Assembly (NCBI GenBank): GCA_028023455.1
Contig: JAQFVV010000012.1
Span: 11,134,499-11,198,498 of the forward strand
Source: Epiperipatus broadwayi
Taxonomy: Eukaryota; Onychophora; Udeonychophora; Euonychophora; Peripatidae
Length of the DNA stretch: 64,000 nucleotides
Direction of reading: 5' to 3'
Made by a program: the position numbers and the translations under genes. Shown piece by piece: positions 25,280 to 38,534 of the stretch (position 1 is its first letter; every line of letters starts with the position of its first letter). The notes below the pieces were generated by a model, which worked only from the letters and a program-made list of their open reading frames with translations, searched no databases and was not told where the DNA came from.

Positions 25280-28200
25280 ACTCAAGTATCAAATATATTA
25301 TATATGATTCATCAAATTTAGATTTTAAAAATTAAAAGCTTGTTAAATGTTTCATTTGAAAACTTAGCTTTATACAGCAGAGATTTTGATAATTGTAAAA
25401 AAAAGATTAGAGATTTTAAAGATATAAAATAAAAGAGATGATCATAAAGTTAAGATAAATCATTTAGAATCATTGGAGGCAAGAAAATTATTAATGATAT
25501 ATTGGAAATGAGTATGAAGTTTATAGTAAAAAGACAAAAAGTAAGACAATATGTTTTATACATGATTTTAAATAGAATAAAGATAAAAAGATTTGAGGAC
25601 AATTACTTGTGATCCATTTTTAATATGATGAAGAATTATTCATTATCATAATATTTTTATACAGTAAATAATAAATTAATAATAACAATTTATAAAAATA
25701 ATTCAAAAATGAAATTAAGTTTTTTTTTTTTTTGCAGAAAATCAAATGTAGTACTTTTTTATTTTTAAAATAAATTAGTTTTTGAAAATTTTTTTACAGA
25801 ATTATTTACTATCATTTGATTTTATAAGTTTGTCCATCTGTAAAATAAGTTATATTTTTTGTTATTGTTGCTAAAAGAATTTTAAAAAATTTAAATCTTA
25901 ATTGTAATCTTTAGTAATCTCCCTATATCTGTGACATTTGCTTTTAAAACTTGATATGAATACCAAAATTTGCTGACAGTAAGTGAATTGTATATATGTA
26001 TTTTTGACACACACACTTGAATAGTACAAGTATTTTTCAACATGTATATGTAAGTCAAACACACACTAAGAGATAATTTTATTTAAAAATATGCAAATTA
26101 ATATATCAATAAAAATAATTAGCAAAAAAAAAATCCTATAATTGTTTTTTTTGTTGTTGTTTGTTTGAATGGCCAAATATTATTAACTATTTAAAAAAAA
26201 CAAGTAAAATTAGAAAATCTTTCTAAAAAAATAAAATTTACTTGAATATTTTTGTATCCTTTATTCATTCTTCTTATAATAAAAATTATTGATAGAATGG
26301 AAAAGTTATGTTAAATTAGAAAATTCAAGTCGCCTTAATGAAAAATATTATTTCACATATCTACTTCTGATATATTATGATCACAGATGTTCATGGTTGC
26401 CCAGTGAATTAATAAATTAAAATGTAAAAATTGAAATCTACTTTTTTATTAATTTCTAATTTTTAAATAATAATTAAAATATTAAAAAAAAAACTAGTTT
26501 TTCCAAACTGTATATAAATATGTCAAATTGTATTGATTATTTCATAAGTTATTCATTAACAATAAGACACTTATTTACATTTTTAAATATATATAAAATA
26601 TTTCATAATATATAATTATATTCCATAAGGATTAGTCATCTATTAGAGTTAACATCTTTATCAAAACTATTGATGGAAATATTATGTTAAAATCATATTT
26701 GTTTTATTTATTGTCAATGCAGTGATATTCACCTTACTATGCTATATTAATTTAGAATCTATCTAAGAATAACAAGATATATATTTAGGGGTCAATAATT
26801 GAATATTGTTGGTTTGGCTAAGGACTAGCTTTCAAAAAAAATTCTAGGTTTACCTTAAAAATATTCCTCTATCTGGAGAAAAAAAATGAAGTTCACAAAA
26901 ATTGCAACCACAAGTTTCAACATGGCTAAGAAAAGTACAAATCATAATTTTTTCTATAATGTTATAAACTATATCACCTAATAGTGTGATGCTTAAACAT
27001 TGTTCTACTGGAGCTTATGTGGAAATGCCCATTTACTGAAGTATTGATTAAACTGTGATAATCTGTTTACTTACAAAAAAAACTAAAACAGGTAAGATTA
27101 TAGTGAAGATTTTTTGAAAGCAAATTCAATAACAAATTTCAAGAAATATGTTAAAACTTGTTAAACTAAAAAAACTTCAAAAATAAACAATAGATTTTAA
27201 GAAAATATTTTGTAGTAAATTTAATATAATCACCAAAATGTAAATAATTTTTTTATTTTTTCAGTGTTCTAGATATTCTGTAACAAATTATTTAATATAA
27301 AATAGAGACAACTCTTGATTTAAATTGTTTAAAAATATAAAAAAGTTTCATTATGATAAATTATCACGTTAGATATCTCCTATACCAATATCTTCAAGCC
27401 TTTTATTCTAAGCTCTACTCCTTAAATAGTCATATCTAATTCCTCTTTCTCATCACAATTTCCTCAATAAGTAATCTTTTTCATATACTCTTTTCTATAT
27501 CTTTACATTGTTATCTTTATCCTTGTAATTTTCTTTTTTCATCCACTTACAAATGTCTAAAACTTCCTATCTTTTTCTCTTTTTTCTAATTGTCTATATC
27601 TTTACTCTATGCAAAATTGTATTCCAAATAAAACATTTAACAAGAAACTTTTAAGGCAAATTTAAATGGACTATAAAATAATCTATTAATATTAAAATCC
27701 TGCTTAGCCTTTACAATTCTCATTCTAAACTTGATATGTTTGAAGTTAAAATTCAATAGAAAGTAGAGGTATCTGCTGCTTTGATGAGTGCAGAGTTTAT
27801 AGTTTCATCTAATATTTATAGAAACTACAAGTAATAACCTTATATTTCAAACTATATAAGTTTTATTTAATGTTCTTTTTCTTAAATTAAAAAAAAAAAA
27901 ATTGACTGCCAACAACAATTCAAAGGAAGCAATTTATTTTAGCAGCATGATTCACAGATGTCAGGAATACTTTGTTTTCAAAAAGAAATAAAATACAATT
28001 GATTAAGTAGGAAACAACATTGAGAAATCATTTGTTGTATTTAATTTATAGTGGACTGAATGTTTTATTTTTAAATGAACAAAACTAAAAGATTGAGATT
28101 ACTGCTGAAATAGTTTGATTACAATAATTGTAACTAAAGTGCTCCAGATCTTGGATAAATAGTTTCTAAGTTAAATGGTGTTTTACATGAAGAATAGTTT

Positions 28201-31184
28201 TTTTTTTTTAAAATCATTATTGATAGTCTTCATATTTTAAAAACTCTTAACTAAAGAAATAAGATTACATATATATTAAGCTTTTTGTAAATATAAAAAA
28301 AAGGCAATTGACAAAGTTAATTCAGTTAAAATAATGTATATACAAAATAGTAGCTAAAAGCAAAGAAATTATAACAAACATTTTGAAAAACAAAGAGGAC
28401 TTCAAAATGTAATGGTTGATGCATCAACCTGCCATTCCAAACATGAATAAATTGGAAATTTTTTCAGATAACTAATGATTTCTAATCAAACTTATACTTT
28501 TTCAAGTAGATGATGATCCAATTAATGATTAGTAAATTAATATCACATTCTTAACTAAAAGATTAAGAGAAAGCAGAAAAACTGTCAAAATTACAAATTG
28601 TGCTTTATTATTCTGGTGATTAAAGTGATTTCCTTTCTTGTTCATTTATTGAAAAGTATTGGAGAGGCTTTTTTTATTTAGTGGACTATTCAAAGAGATT
28701 TCATCTTGAAGATAAAGTAAAGTATATTAAAAACATGTAGCAGATTGATTATAAAATCAAAATTAAAAAAAAAAAACTAAGATTACATTATTATATGCTA
28801 TTTGTTCTGCTTAATATATTGTAATGAGATTATGTGTGTGCCCCCTATAACACTTATTGTAGTGTACATCGATTTCACATACTATTATTAATGGGTGTTA
28901 TGATCAATCAAGCTATAGACATTAAGTATAAACATCTTAACGGCCATGATGATCAAAGTGGGTCTTTGTTTAGTCTACTTCAAACACTGACACTAGCCAT
29001 ATTTAGTATCATTTCCCATAGAATCAGTTCAAATTGAAGTAAGGGTCTAACTCCAATCACTGTAAACATTTTTATTTATAATAGATCTACAGCTAATTTG
29101 ACAGAACTTAGGGCGTCACCTCTATAATGAGGAATATCCATAGGGTAAGTTCAAACTCTCCTCTACCATTTATCCGCAATTGGCTCTGTTGAACGTGATA
29201 CTAACTACAGAATCGTCAATTTTAGAGTCAAAAAATACATAATTGCTTGTCTCTTATTCAAAAGAAAACTACCTGTGTCACAATACATCTATGTTTATGT
29301 GAGAACATCACAGTATAGGGAATAGAGGCTATTCATAACAATTTAACAAAAGAATTTTGTTTCTCATAGTTTAATTAATCCTATGTACACAATCATATAA
29401 TATAATCATTATTACTACGATGGAAATAGTTGCATTAGTCAGTTGTTTGTTTTTGTTTTTTCCTCTTTTTATTATTTTTATCATCAGAATTTGCTACATT
29501 TTATCTGTCTAATATATAGAGGCCAAGGTTCCTCTAATTAATCATCAGAATCAATACAAAAGTCATTTCAAACCAAGATAGAATTGAATCTTTGTTAATG
29601 ATATTCACCCAGTCAATTTTGGAACTCCAATATTACAGTCAATTAGTTTTGCATGACATATTAATAAAATCCATAAATAAAATGTTTGATGTGCATCAGA
29701 AAAAAAAAAAGTTATAGATATGACATTGAATAAGCCAATAAAGATAGTATTTTCACCTTTTAGGTCTAAAAAAAAAAAGTAGAATAATGGAATAGTCTTA
29801 ACCAGTTCATTTCTTATTTTTGTGATTATATTTACCTTCTTCTTTAGGGTCTTTATTTCAAGTTCATATATCTAGGTTCTGACTTTATATAGCTTCAAAA
29901 TTATTAACTGTGCAATAATTCATTCCAGTGTTGGCTGGATTCATTATGTTTGATCCATTTTCGTTTTCTTAAAATGGCCAGAGTTGCAATGTTAATCTAC
30001 AGTTTTTGTTCTACATATTTTTTTCTTCTTTCATAGTGATTTACAACATATTGGCTTCTGGTAGATGTCATGGATGATGATACATATACTTCAATAACAA
30101 AAGATTTAGGCAGTATTTTAAAGCATTTTTCCTATGCAAGTCATTCTTCTTTGGCTGCTGATTTCTTGGAACTACCATCTCATAGCTCACTTTTGCAATT
30201 TTATATCAACAATGCTAGTTTTTTACTATGATTTCACCTATTGATATTTCTGCTCCTATCTTATCAAACAAGTAATTTATAATCAGAAGAAATTAAAAAA
30301 AGAAAAAGAACAGTATACAATTGATTTTGATCCCTTTTATACTTTACCTAGTCACTGTTTTTTTTTTTAAAGTATTTTCATATCACCCAAATATTATTCA
30401 ATATTTGTCTGCCAAATAAATTCTTTGCTTATCTTTTTTTTTTTTCTATTATTTTTAATTCCTTTCACTCCATATAAACCTTTCTACAATATTAATTACC
30501 TTTATGTCAGATATTTATTACATCCTATTATATAGAATGTATACTTAATTACCATTTAACAAAATATCAAGATATTAAGGACTAAAGCAAACTTTGTTTT
30601 TATTTATTTAATGAAATAAATCTATATTTCTGATTCTAATTTATTTTATCTTAGAATTTTGTTTCATTCATTTTAATTACATAAAACTTATTCTACTGAT
30701 ATAAACCTATTGATATCATAAAAATTTATTTTTATATATATATGTATTTGTGGACAGCTTTAATGCATGCTACAATATATGAGTATTTGAAACTAATAAT
30801 CTTTATACGAATAACATAATGCAAATAAGGTATCACTGGTAGAAGGAGTGTGAGCATTTTCTCCAGAAAAATAGTCAATTAATAAGCAAATGTTGATAAA
30901 ATTCAGTGCTATCTAGTTTTCATACCTGAACTGTGGGTAAAACGGAGACAGAAGTAGGAGAGTTCAAACATGCGATGCTTAAATTTACTATAATACAAAA
31001 TCTACCGATCATCTCTTCATTCAAATACTATATGGAATAAAAATGCTTCTAACTAAATAATTGTAAAACTTCTTGGAAATTCTTTGCAACTTCACTCATA
31101 AAAGAATGACTATGATAATTTAAAAATTCAAGATATCTTTTTAATTCATTAACAATACATTTCTGCTGCTATGTTGATTAATAC
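25280..31184. other. Long AT-rich region
   Basis: About 5.9 kb of AT-rich DNA. Short ORFs here look random. 27365-27620 is strikingly pyrimidine-rich on the plus strand; its minus strand reads as basic, charged residues and might be an old LINE linker, but I could not confirm any motif. 28820-29310 has more balanced composition, without a readable gene (a 67-codon ORF at 28834-29037 has no recognisable features). No splice-bounded exon could be supported. Confidence 0.5.
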
Positions 31185-32420
31185 AGGGGTGAAGCAAAAA
31201 TTGTCAGCGCTCCAACCAGTACTTTCCAAATAAAGGTTGCTTTTTCCCCAGACTCTGCTGATCAGTTTTGAACATGTTACATTAGTTCAAATGTGATTGC
31301 AGTGCAAGAAACAATGGCTATTCCACTTATGATTTACATGAAGAAAAAGCATGAACTGAATAGTTTTGTAATCTGAAGGAAAATCTGGACTATACATTTA
31401 GTGAAGTCTTTGTGTAATGTATGAAAAAAGTTTTTTTGTCATGAAAAAGTGTATATGAATAAATGGAGAAACTGAAAAAAGATCTTATAAGTGGTAGCAA
31501 TGAAAAAGTCAGATACCTGTCCACATCCATGATTGATGACAATGTTGAGTGTGCATGTGAACTGATTCTGTTGGCTTAATGACTATCAGTGAATTATGTA
31601 GCAAATCAGCCATAGTTCTGTTTATGTAATAATCCAAGATAGTCTTGAGTTTTGATAAGTTTATGTGAAATGAGTATCAAATCAATTTATGGATGAGCAC
31701 AAACTGAAATATTTGGACATCTATAAACAAAATTTTGACAGATATTCTAAGAAAGGTGAAAGTTTCTCAAAAAGAACCATTATTGGTTACAAGCCTGAGA
31801 ATAAGTGACAGAGTATGGAAAAGGAAACATCTCCAATCACTGACTAGGAAAAAGTTCAGAAGTCAACTATCAATTAAAAAATTGATACCTACAATTTCTG
31901 GAATTCTCAAGTGCCAGTACTGAAATATTATCAAAAAAAAAAGATTCAACAATTAATTGTGCTCATTACAGTAAAATGCTAAATGAAGAACAAATTCTGT
32001 ATATCAAACAAAATGCAGGGAAATATTATCCAAAGGTGTTTGTGTTGTTGAATAATAATGCACATCTTTACACTATTGTCCACATATTAGCATTCTGAAA
32101 ACTAATTTGAGGTATTAGGAGCAATCTGCCTATAGTCTTAACTTTACCAAATAGACTATAACCTTTTTATTTCCCTAAAAGAAGCTCTATGAGTTTGAAG
32201 ATTTCACATGTGAAGGAGAGGTGAAGACAACAATGCATTCTCGGTTCAATCAAAAATATTTTTAATAAAGGCATATAAAAGGCTGTTGACTAATGAATAA
32301 TGTTTATTGAAAAGCAGACAGAGTACGTCAAAAAATAATGTATTTGTTGTTTTGAAAGTTGATTAAAATAAATTCCTCAAACCAGAATGGTATAATTTTT
32401 GACTCACACTCTTACATAAA
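31185..32420 (+). pseudogene. Mariner-type transposase remnant
   Basis: A heavily decayed Tc1/mariner-superfamily element. Readable pieces across shifted frames include a helix-turn-helix-like region with an RSYKW-like and HEKVYEW-like stretch (about 31420-31490) and VWKRKHLQSLTRKKFRSQ (about 31813-31866), which matches the mariner segment around the first catalytic Asp. These are followed by LNNNAHLYT (about 32050-32075), standing for the usual LHDNAPAHT, FEVLGAI (about 32108), ISLKEAL and FTCEGEVK (about 32172-32230), GIKRLLTN, and FLKPEWYNF followed by TCACACTCTTA at 32375-32415. The second catalytic Asp is lost (DN became NN). It cannot be active. The plus-strand ORF at 31735-31923 is only a part of it. 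Confidence 0.78.
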
Positions 32421-33625
32421 ATGGAAAGGTATACAGCATGTTATATATATATAAAGTCTTCATTTACCAATTGCAACATAATGCACACATTGCATAGGCT
32501 ATTACAGCATGATAAAAACTTGTAAACACAGTTCCACAAATTTCTAACCAAAATAAATCATTTGAAATTACAACCTTAATTCATCTTCAATAAGTTTGGA
32601 TATTTATTTAAAAGACCATTGTTTCTTTATGATCCATTCAAAATCTTTTCTGCTACTATACCACATAAATCAGCCATCCTAATTCTCAATCTCAGACAAT
32701 ATCTAAATTCTATATACAATTATAATACATAATCCTTTTTTAATAGAATAATTTACCTTCTGAGAAAATAGTTAAACAGCCTTAAATAGTTCACTAACAA
32801 AGCAAAGAAGAAGAATATCTCTATGAAAAAATGAAGAAAACTCACCAAGTTTGTCAAATGCTGCTTGGTAGGAATTTTTTTTTTTTTTTTGCGATTTTAT
32901 TTTTATTTTTTTATTATTATCCAGTAATAATAGCTATATAATCATTAATTGATTAATAATTAAATATTTAGCTAGATTGGTTGCTTAAATTCTTAAGCTT
33001 GAATGATTACTCTGTTATGTAACCACTCTTTTAGCATGAACATATTTTATAACTGATAATAAGGATCACTTTTCCTATTATATTCAGCTATTTATTAACA
33101 CGTAAAAAGGCTTTCTAATTGTAAATAAAAAATAAAAGGTTATTTTCCTCTGTTCTTATAAGAAATCTGGAAAAATTCTTTTCACAATATGCAGAATTAA
33201 TAATAATTTTTCAAAAGTATGAGTGAAAGAAGTCTATTACTGTGTCAAAAATCATTCGAAATTACAAAATTTTATACTAATAAATTTACTTACAAATTAC
33301 TATAATTATTTTTCTGAAAACAAGGTTTGAATATTCAAAAAGATCAGAATAGTAAAGAAAGAAAATAAATACAGATTTATTAAGCATATGTGTTCTACAA
33401 ATAAAACCATCTACTCTTAATAAACTATTAACTCTTTATTGTTCTAATAAAAAAGATTATATTTTTAAAGTTTTAAAATGAAAATTTTTTTTAACATCAC
33501 ATAAAAATAAAAAAGTACTTGTATTGACAGAGGTTTTTCTTTTTTTTAATTATATATTTTCAGGGGCCCTCTATAATTCTTAAAAACAATATAGCTGAAT
33601 AGAAGCTGTTGTATTTAATATTTTC
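32421..33625. other. AT-rich spacer
   Basis: AT-rich with a 17-base or longer T-run at about 32874-32890. No gene or clear repeat. Confidence 0.5.
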
Positions 33626-33745
33626 TTATATAATGAGCGTGAATAGCTGCTCTTAACAAGCTTTTCTGAACATCCCTATCCCCAGACAGGTTTCTAGCTG
33701 ATATTCAAAAAAGCTTGTTAAGAGCTATTCCTACTCATTATATAA
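33626..33745. repeat. Long hairpin (foldback)
   Basis: Arms 33626-33665 (TTATATAATGAG to AACAAGCTTTT) and 33708-33745 are near-perfect reverse complements, about 36 paired positions with a 2-nt insertion and two mismatches. The loop is about 42 nt. No coding content. It could be a tiny MITE or, if transcribed, a microRNA-precursor-like hairpin. Neither is shown. Confidence 0.75.
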
Positions 33746-35649
33746 CATTTGTAGTACAAGTTTATTAAATTAAATCACATGATGTATGTCTTGATTTCCT
33801 TGCAATTAATATTTTCTTTGATATATTTTTAAATATTGTTATAAAAATAAAAAAAAATTTACAACAGTATAACAAATGATTGTAATCAAAATAAATGTAA
33901 TATATCTTTAGTAAACCTGTAACAATTATAATAAAGCATTCACCGATCTCTCTGCACAAACCACAGAATATACACTGGTGTGGAAGTATTCCATTAAATG
34001 TTCTTCTGTCAATGGAAAATATCAAATTTTAATTTTTTTGGCAAAATGTTCCCCCCAAAACATAAATAAATAAATAACAAAGATGTTTAACAATAATCAT
34101 ATGGTAAATGTAAAAAACAACATGACAATGTTTGCAATGTGTAAATGTTTGTATGTTTTAACATCTATATAAAAATTTAAAAAATTATATCTTGCAAATA
34201 GAAATTTTTAAGAGATTTATTAATATTTTTTAAAGTTAACAGGAATTTATATCTTTTAAACTTAAAGATATTGTGATAGTACACAATATTATTCACATAA
34301 GAATATATGATTAGTATATTCTTTATTATTTTTTATAGTTGTTTTAATAAAATTAAAGCAAGTAGAAATAACTATTTTTTATTCATTGATATAATACCAT
34401 TGTTTAAACTAATAAAATTCATTAACCAAAACATTGACATAAAGATAATCTTTAAAGTCAAATCACAACCTAACAACTAATATAAAGGAAATGAAATTAA
34501 GAATTCAATTATTCATTATTAAATATAATTAATAATTATAGAATGTAAAAATTGTGAAAACCAAATGACATATGCAGGACATGCTACCGGAAGTTGATTC
34601 TGCTAAAAATACTGGACTCAAATTATTTATTTAAAAATTTTATCTTTTACCGATGTACTAGCTACTTCGTATAATAATTTTTACTGTGTTCGAATATAGA
34701 ATACTTTTGAAAGATAGATTAATAATTTGAACGATTTGTTTATTGAAGAAAAGCTTTATTAAAAAAACAAACTCTAATATTACTCAAATAGAAGAGTGAA
34801 TAAATTACTCTCTACTAATATTATTCGTATTTTCTAAACAAAATTATATATTTATTTATTAATTAAAAAGCTTATAAAATAATTCTAAATTGGAATTCTG
34901 AAACATAAAACTTTTCCAGAAGACATTTATTTATATATTAAAATCAAGATTAATTTAAGAAGATTATATCTATAAAGAAATGCCTTGTGACTAAACTTCA
35001 CTTGTCATAGGATACATAATGCTATTGTTTTATCTGTAATTGCTTATTTCTACTGAAATGCCTACAAGTTATATAAATTTCATCTATATAATGTAAATGA
35101 AACTCCAATTGGTAATGAAATTGTTTGTGGAAGATGTCAACATCATGCAAAAAGAATGTTTAGGAACAATCGGATACTTGAATAGCTTGCCAAAAAATAA
35201 AAAACTTTATTCTTAACGAACATTACTTCTCAAACATGGAAATGAATAGGACAGTAATATGAACTTATCCTCTTCATGAAGTGTCATTTAAAAACATTAA
35301 TTTTATTTCCTAAAATAAAAATTATTTGTTTTTGGAATAATTCATTTATGAAAGACTAAATGAAGATGAATAGAATATCATGAAGTCAAATATTTTTTTT
35401 TATATTTAATAAAATTTAGGTCTTCTATGAAAGCAACTTGATAGGAGTTTAAATTGAGGTACAAAAGTAAACTTAATATGAAGGTAAGAGTTGATATATT
35501 GGATTTATTTATGACATTGACAAAACATTGTTGTTACTAATATAAATAACATGATATTTGTTTGTTATTAGTTGTGTAAATGACTAATATCCTGTATGAA
35601 AGAATTTATATTTCATAATGATGACTTTACATAGGAATGGTCTCATGAA
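33746..35649. other. AT-rich spacer
   Basis: AT-rich. An 86-codon minus ORF (33765-34025) lies here with a Cys-rich stretch but no family resemblance, and I treat it as chance. Nothing else seen. Confidence 0.5.
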
Positions 35650-35650
35650 T

Positions 35651-35748
35651 TTGGAATTCTCTCATATGGTTGAGAGGTCCTGCTTTACAAGCAGTTATCC
35701 TGGATTAGCGGGTTCTCTTCCTGGACGATGCTATGACACATGAAAAAA
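35651..35748 (+). mobile_element. tRNA-derived SINE (copy 2, degenerate)
   Basis: A decayed copy: GGTTGAGAGGTC (D-arm), CTGC TTTACAA GCAG (anticodon stem with a normal 7-nt loop, triplet TAC), AGCGGGTTCTCTTCC (T-arm and B box) and the family ending GATGCTATGACACATG followed by an A-run. About 7 nt between D-arm and anticodon stem are missing and the acceptor 5' strand is unrecognisable. No target-site duplication seen. Confidence 0.75.
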
Positions 35749-36834
35749 ATAATATTATTATTATTTGTATATATATATATAATTAATATTAGCTAGTTTA
35801 GCATTTTTATAATTTCTTTTTTGTAAATTATAAAAATGTGTTTATTAGAATCTGTTCATGTTATAATAAATATCTACTACAGATATATAAAAAGACATTA
35901 ATTATTTAATATTATACAATAGTAGAGATGGAAGCAAACCCTTATAATTATTTTTGTTATATTAAATAAATTTGAATTGTTATTCGTTAATAAACATTGT
36001 TAATGTTTATTTTAAATTTAAAGAAGTTTCTAATTTATTTAAGTTATCTATTCATTTTACAAAACCAGAATAAAGTCAAACACATATACCCACACACATA
36101 TAGTATAGTTAATTAATGTAATATCCTAATAACTTAGTTGATCTAAAATATATTGAGATTATATTGAGTATGGTTATTACTATAGAATTGATGGAAATCC
36201 TGAAGAAAGTTAACCGCAACTTTTCCCTGAGTTTGAATAATGAGCATAATGGAACAATTAATAAAAGTGAAGGTTGAATGATTTATTCTATATTGGGTCT
36301 ATATTAAATATTTAATATTAAATTATTATTATTACTGAAGCAAATTCAATTTTGGATTTAATTTAGATCAACTTATTCACAGCATCCCATGTAAAGACCC
36401 AAAATCTGATCATACTGAGATGTGTTCGCCTTGATTCCTTGCTGCTACAATATATATATAAAGTTTGTGAATGAAATTTATAAGGGATTTATTCATATTT
36501 CTTAAAGTTATCAGAAATTTATAATCGATTTGTTCAAACAAGCACATACTTTAGTGCCCTTGAAAATGTATAAATAAATAAAAAACACCTGGAAAGCATC
36601 TGGCAATGGGTTTATATACAAGTACCAAATAAAAACTCATTCCACCCAATTATATATTTTACACATTTATCACATTATTTAAAATAATACTGGGTTTTTT
36701 TTCTTAAATAAAAATTGTTTAATGGGAATTTAAAAGTTTAGTTGGCAAAAAAGTATCAGCATCCATCTACTGCAATATAAACAAAAAATTAGAATTAAAA
36801 AAATCAATACCCTGTTATAAAATTATCCTGTAAC
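35749..36834. other. AT-rich spacer, may include LINE 5' UTR
   Basis: AT-rich with AT and CA short repeats. The last 100-200 bp may be the 5' untranslated region of the LINE at 36835, but no boundary is visible. Confidence 0.45.
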
Positions 36835-38037
36835 ATGAAGATAAAAATTGGATCTCTAAACATTAGAGGCTTAAATGCCATCAAAAAACTCTTTGAACTC
36901 AAAAAATGGTTACATACAACACAACCACACATACTGGGGCTATTGGAAACAAAAATATACAGTGGCTCTCAAATTGATCCTTCAAAATATTTAGTCAGCC
37001 AAGGGTTTTGTGCCTACTCAAGGCAATCATCATCACCATCAGGTGGCACAGGTATAATTATATCCTACAACTGCCCTTTTGATTCTTTTAAAATTGACTC
37101 TAATCTTATCATAATAACACTCCATCATAAAAATATCACACTTAACCTAGTATTTGTCTATATACCACCAGGCCCTGTCATCATCTCCAGAATAATAGCA
37201 ACAATAAATTCAATGCTTACAGCAACAACAAATACCATAATACTCCTGGGAGATTTCAACATGACCTACCAAACTTTTGTCACCAAATGGATCCATCAAA
37301 TAACAATCCCACTTATGAGTGCTGAAGGTTTTCTCCCATTAAACTCAATATCTTTTAATAACAATAGATATAAGTCACTTATTGATTTGTGTTTCTACTC
37401 ACCAATGTTACATCATTATTTTAATCTTGAACTCTGTCCATCTATAATCTCAGATCATGCTGCCCAGTTCATCACCCTCGACCTAACAAAAATACAGAAT
37501 ACAACAATAGCCCTTCAAAAGACTATGCGAATACTTCTTCCAGCACAAACAACTGAATTCCTATATTCAGAAACATATATAATGCTCCAAAAACTTCAAA
37601 ACATGTCACTCGATCCAGTACAAAAGTATATAGCATTCACCAATATACTTTCTTTCAACATCAATCATATTACCTGCAATTCAACACCCCCCACCAGATT
37701 ATTAGCTTTGGCAGATGAACTACATAAAAGAATAACCATTTCCAGACCAACTACAGATAATCAAACACAAATAAAAAAACTTACAGAAATGTACAACAAT
37801 ACATGCAACACACTAAAGCAATATGTAGCAATAAAAAAGAAAAAAATATACCTTACCCAACAACACACTTGGACCAGAGCATACATACGGTGGGCACTGG
37901 GATACCCATCCACAGTCAGAGTGCCTATGGCACTTGAAATAGATGGCTCTATAACAGCTGGACATAACATGATAAACCCAATATATCACCACTTTAAAAA
38001 AAAAACTGCAAAAACAAAGAGTGTACATACCAAATGA
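36835..38037 (+). CDS. LINE endonuclease domain (pol N-terminus)
   Basis: ATG at 36835, 400 codons to the first frameshift. It opens with KIGSLNIRGLNAIKKLFELK, the usual start of an AP-type endonuclease (Asn in NIRG). Further motifs are ILGLLETKI (catalytic Glu, about residue 40), GGTGIIISY (about 70), VFVYIPPGP, IILLGDFNM (Asp and Asn, about residue 140), SLIDLCFYSP, and IISDHAAQFITLDL (Asp-His pair, about residue 216). All the key endonuclease residues are present, so the domain could be active. Residues after about 240 form the linker to the reverse transcriptase. The last codons (KKKTAKTKS...) lie after an A-run, where the true frame shifts to that of the next entry. Confidence 0.85.
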   Translation: MKIKIGSLNIRGLNAIKKLFELKKWLHTTQPHILGLLETKIYSGSQIDPSKYLVSQGFCAYSRQSSSPSGGTGIIISYNCPFDSFKIDSNLIIITLHHKNITLNLVFVYIPPGPVIISRIIATINSMLTATTNTIILLGDFNMTYQTFVTKWIHQITIPLMSAEGFLPLNSISFNNNRYKSLIDLCFYSPMLHHYFNLELCPSIISDHAAQFITLDLTKIQNTTIALQKTMRILLPAQTTEFLYSETYIMLQKLQNMSLDPVQKYIAFTNILSFNINHITCNSTPPTRLLALADELHKRITISRPTTDNQTQIKKLTEMYNNTCNTLKQYVAIKKKKIYLTQQHTWTRAYIRWALGYPSTVRVPMALEIDGSITAGHNMINPIYHHFKKKTAKTKSVHTK

Positions 38038-38518
38038 AGACATATTTGGAGACCCTGAAACAGACACACCAATAAAAACAACTGACATTGTATTTCAACT
38101 TGCAACAATAACAAACACATGTCACCCAGGACCACAAGGAATTCCAAAATTTGTGTTCAAACATCTTAGTCACTTCACAGCCAAATACCTGTGTGATTTA
38201 GCCAATTACATATCCCAAAAAATTTACAACATACAAAGTCTATACCCAATTGCAATGGTTCCATTTAACAAAAAACCAACAGCAATATCATCTTTATCTA
38301 ATCTACGACCAATTTCAATGGGACCTTTAGGAATAAAAATTCTTGAAAGAGTAATAAAGGAGAAAATAGAACAACATATACTCCCTGTGTTATCATCAGC
38401 ACAATATGCCAAAAAAGGATCATCCATTGGCCAGGGTGCCTTAATGTACAAAACAATAATCGAAGTAGTAAAAAAAAAGAAAGAAATATGCACCAATTAT
38501 AGTTCAACTAGACATTGA
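38021..38518 (+). CDS. LINE reverse transcriptase, first part
   Basis: Frame +1 relative to the preceding segment, continuing the same protein after the A-run at about 37996-38005. It contains the finger-region motifs HPGPQGIPKFVFKHL, LYPIAMVPFNKKP, LSNLRPISMGPLGIKILERV (about 38296-38355) and AQYAKKGSSIGQGAL. It ends by a second frameshift in AAAAAAAAAGAAAG (about 38469-38482). It is not a separate gene: the in-frame start codon is probably unused. Confidence 0.85.
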   Translation: MYIPNEDIFGDPETDTPIKTTDIVFQLATITNTCHPGPQGIPKFVFKHLSHFTAKYLCDLANYISQKIYNIQSLYPIAMVPFNKKPTAISSLSNLRPISMGPLGIKILERVIKEKIEQHILPVLSSAQYAKKGSSIGQGALMYKTIIEVVKKKKEICTNYSSTRH

Positions 38519-38534
38519 GGCAGCATTTGACTCA

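Noticed and set aside
27365-27620. Pyrimidine-rich stretch as an old LINE linker on the minus strand
   Set aside because: The minus strand reads as charged residues as a LINE linker would, but no reverse transcriptase or endonuclease motif is next to it.
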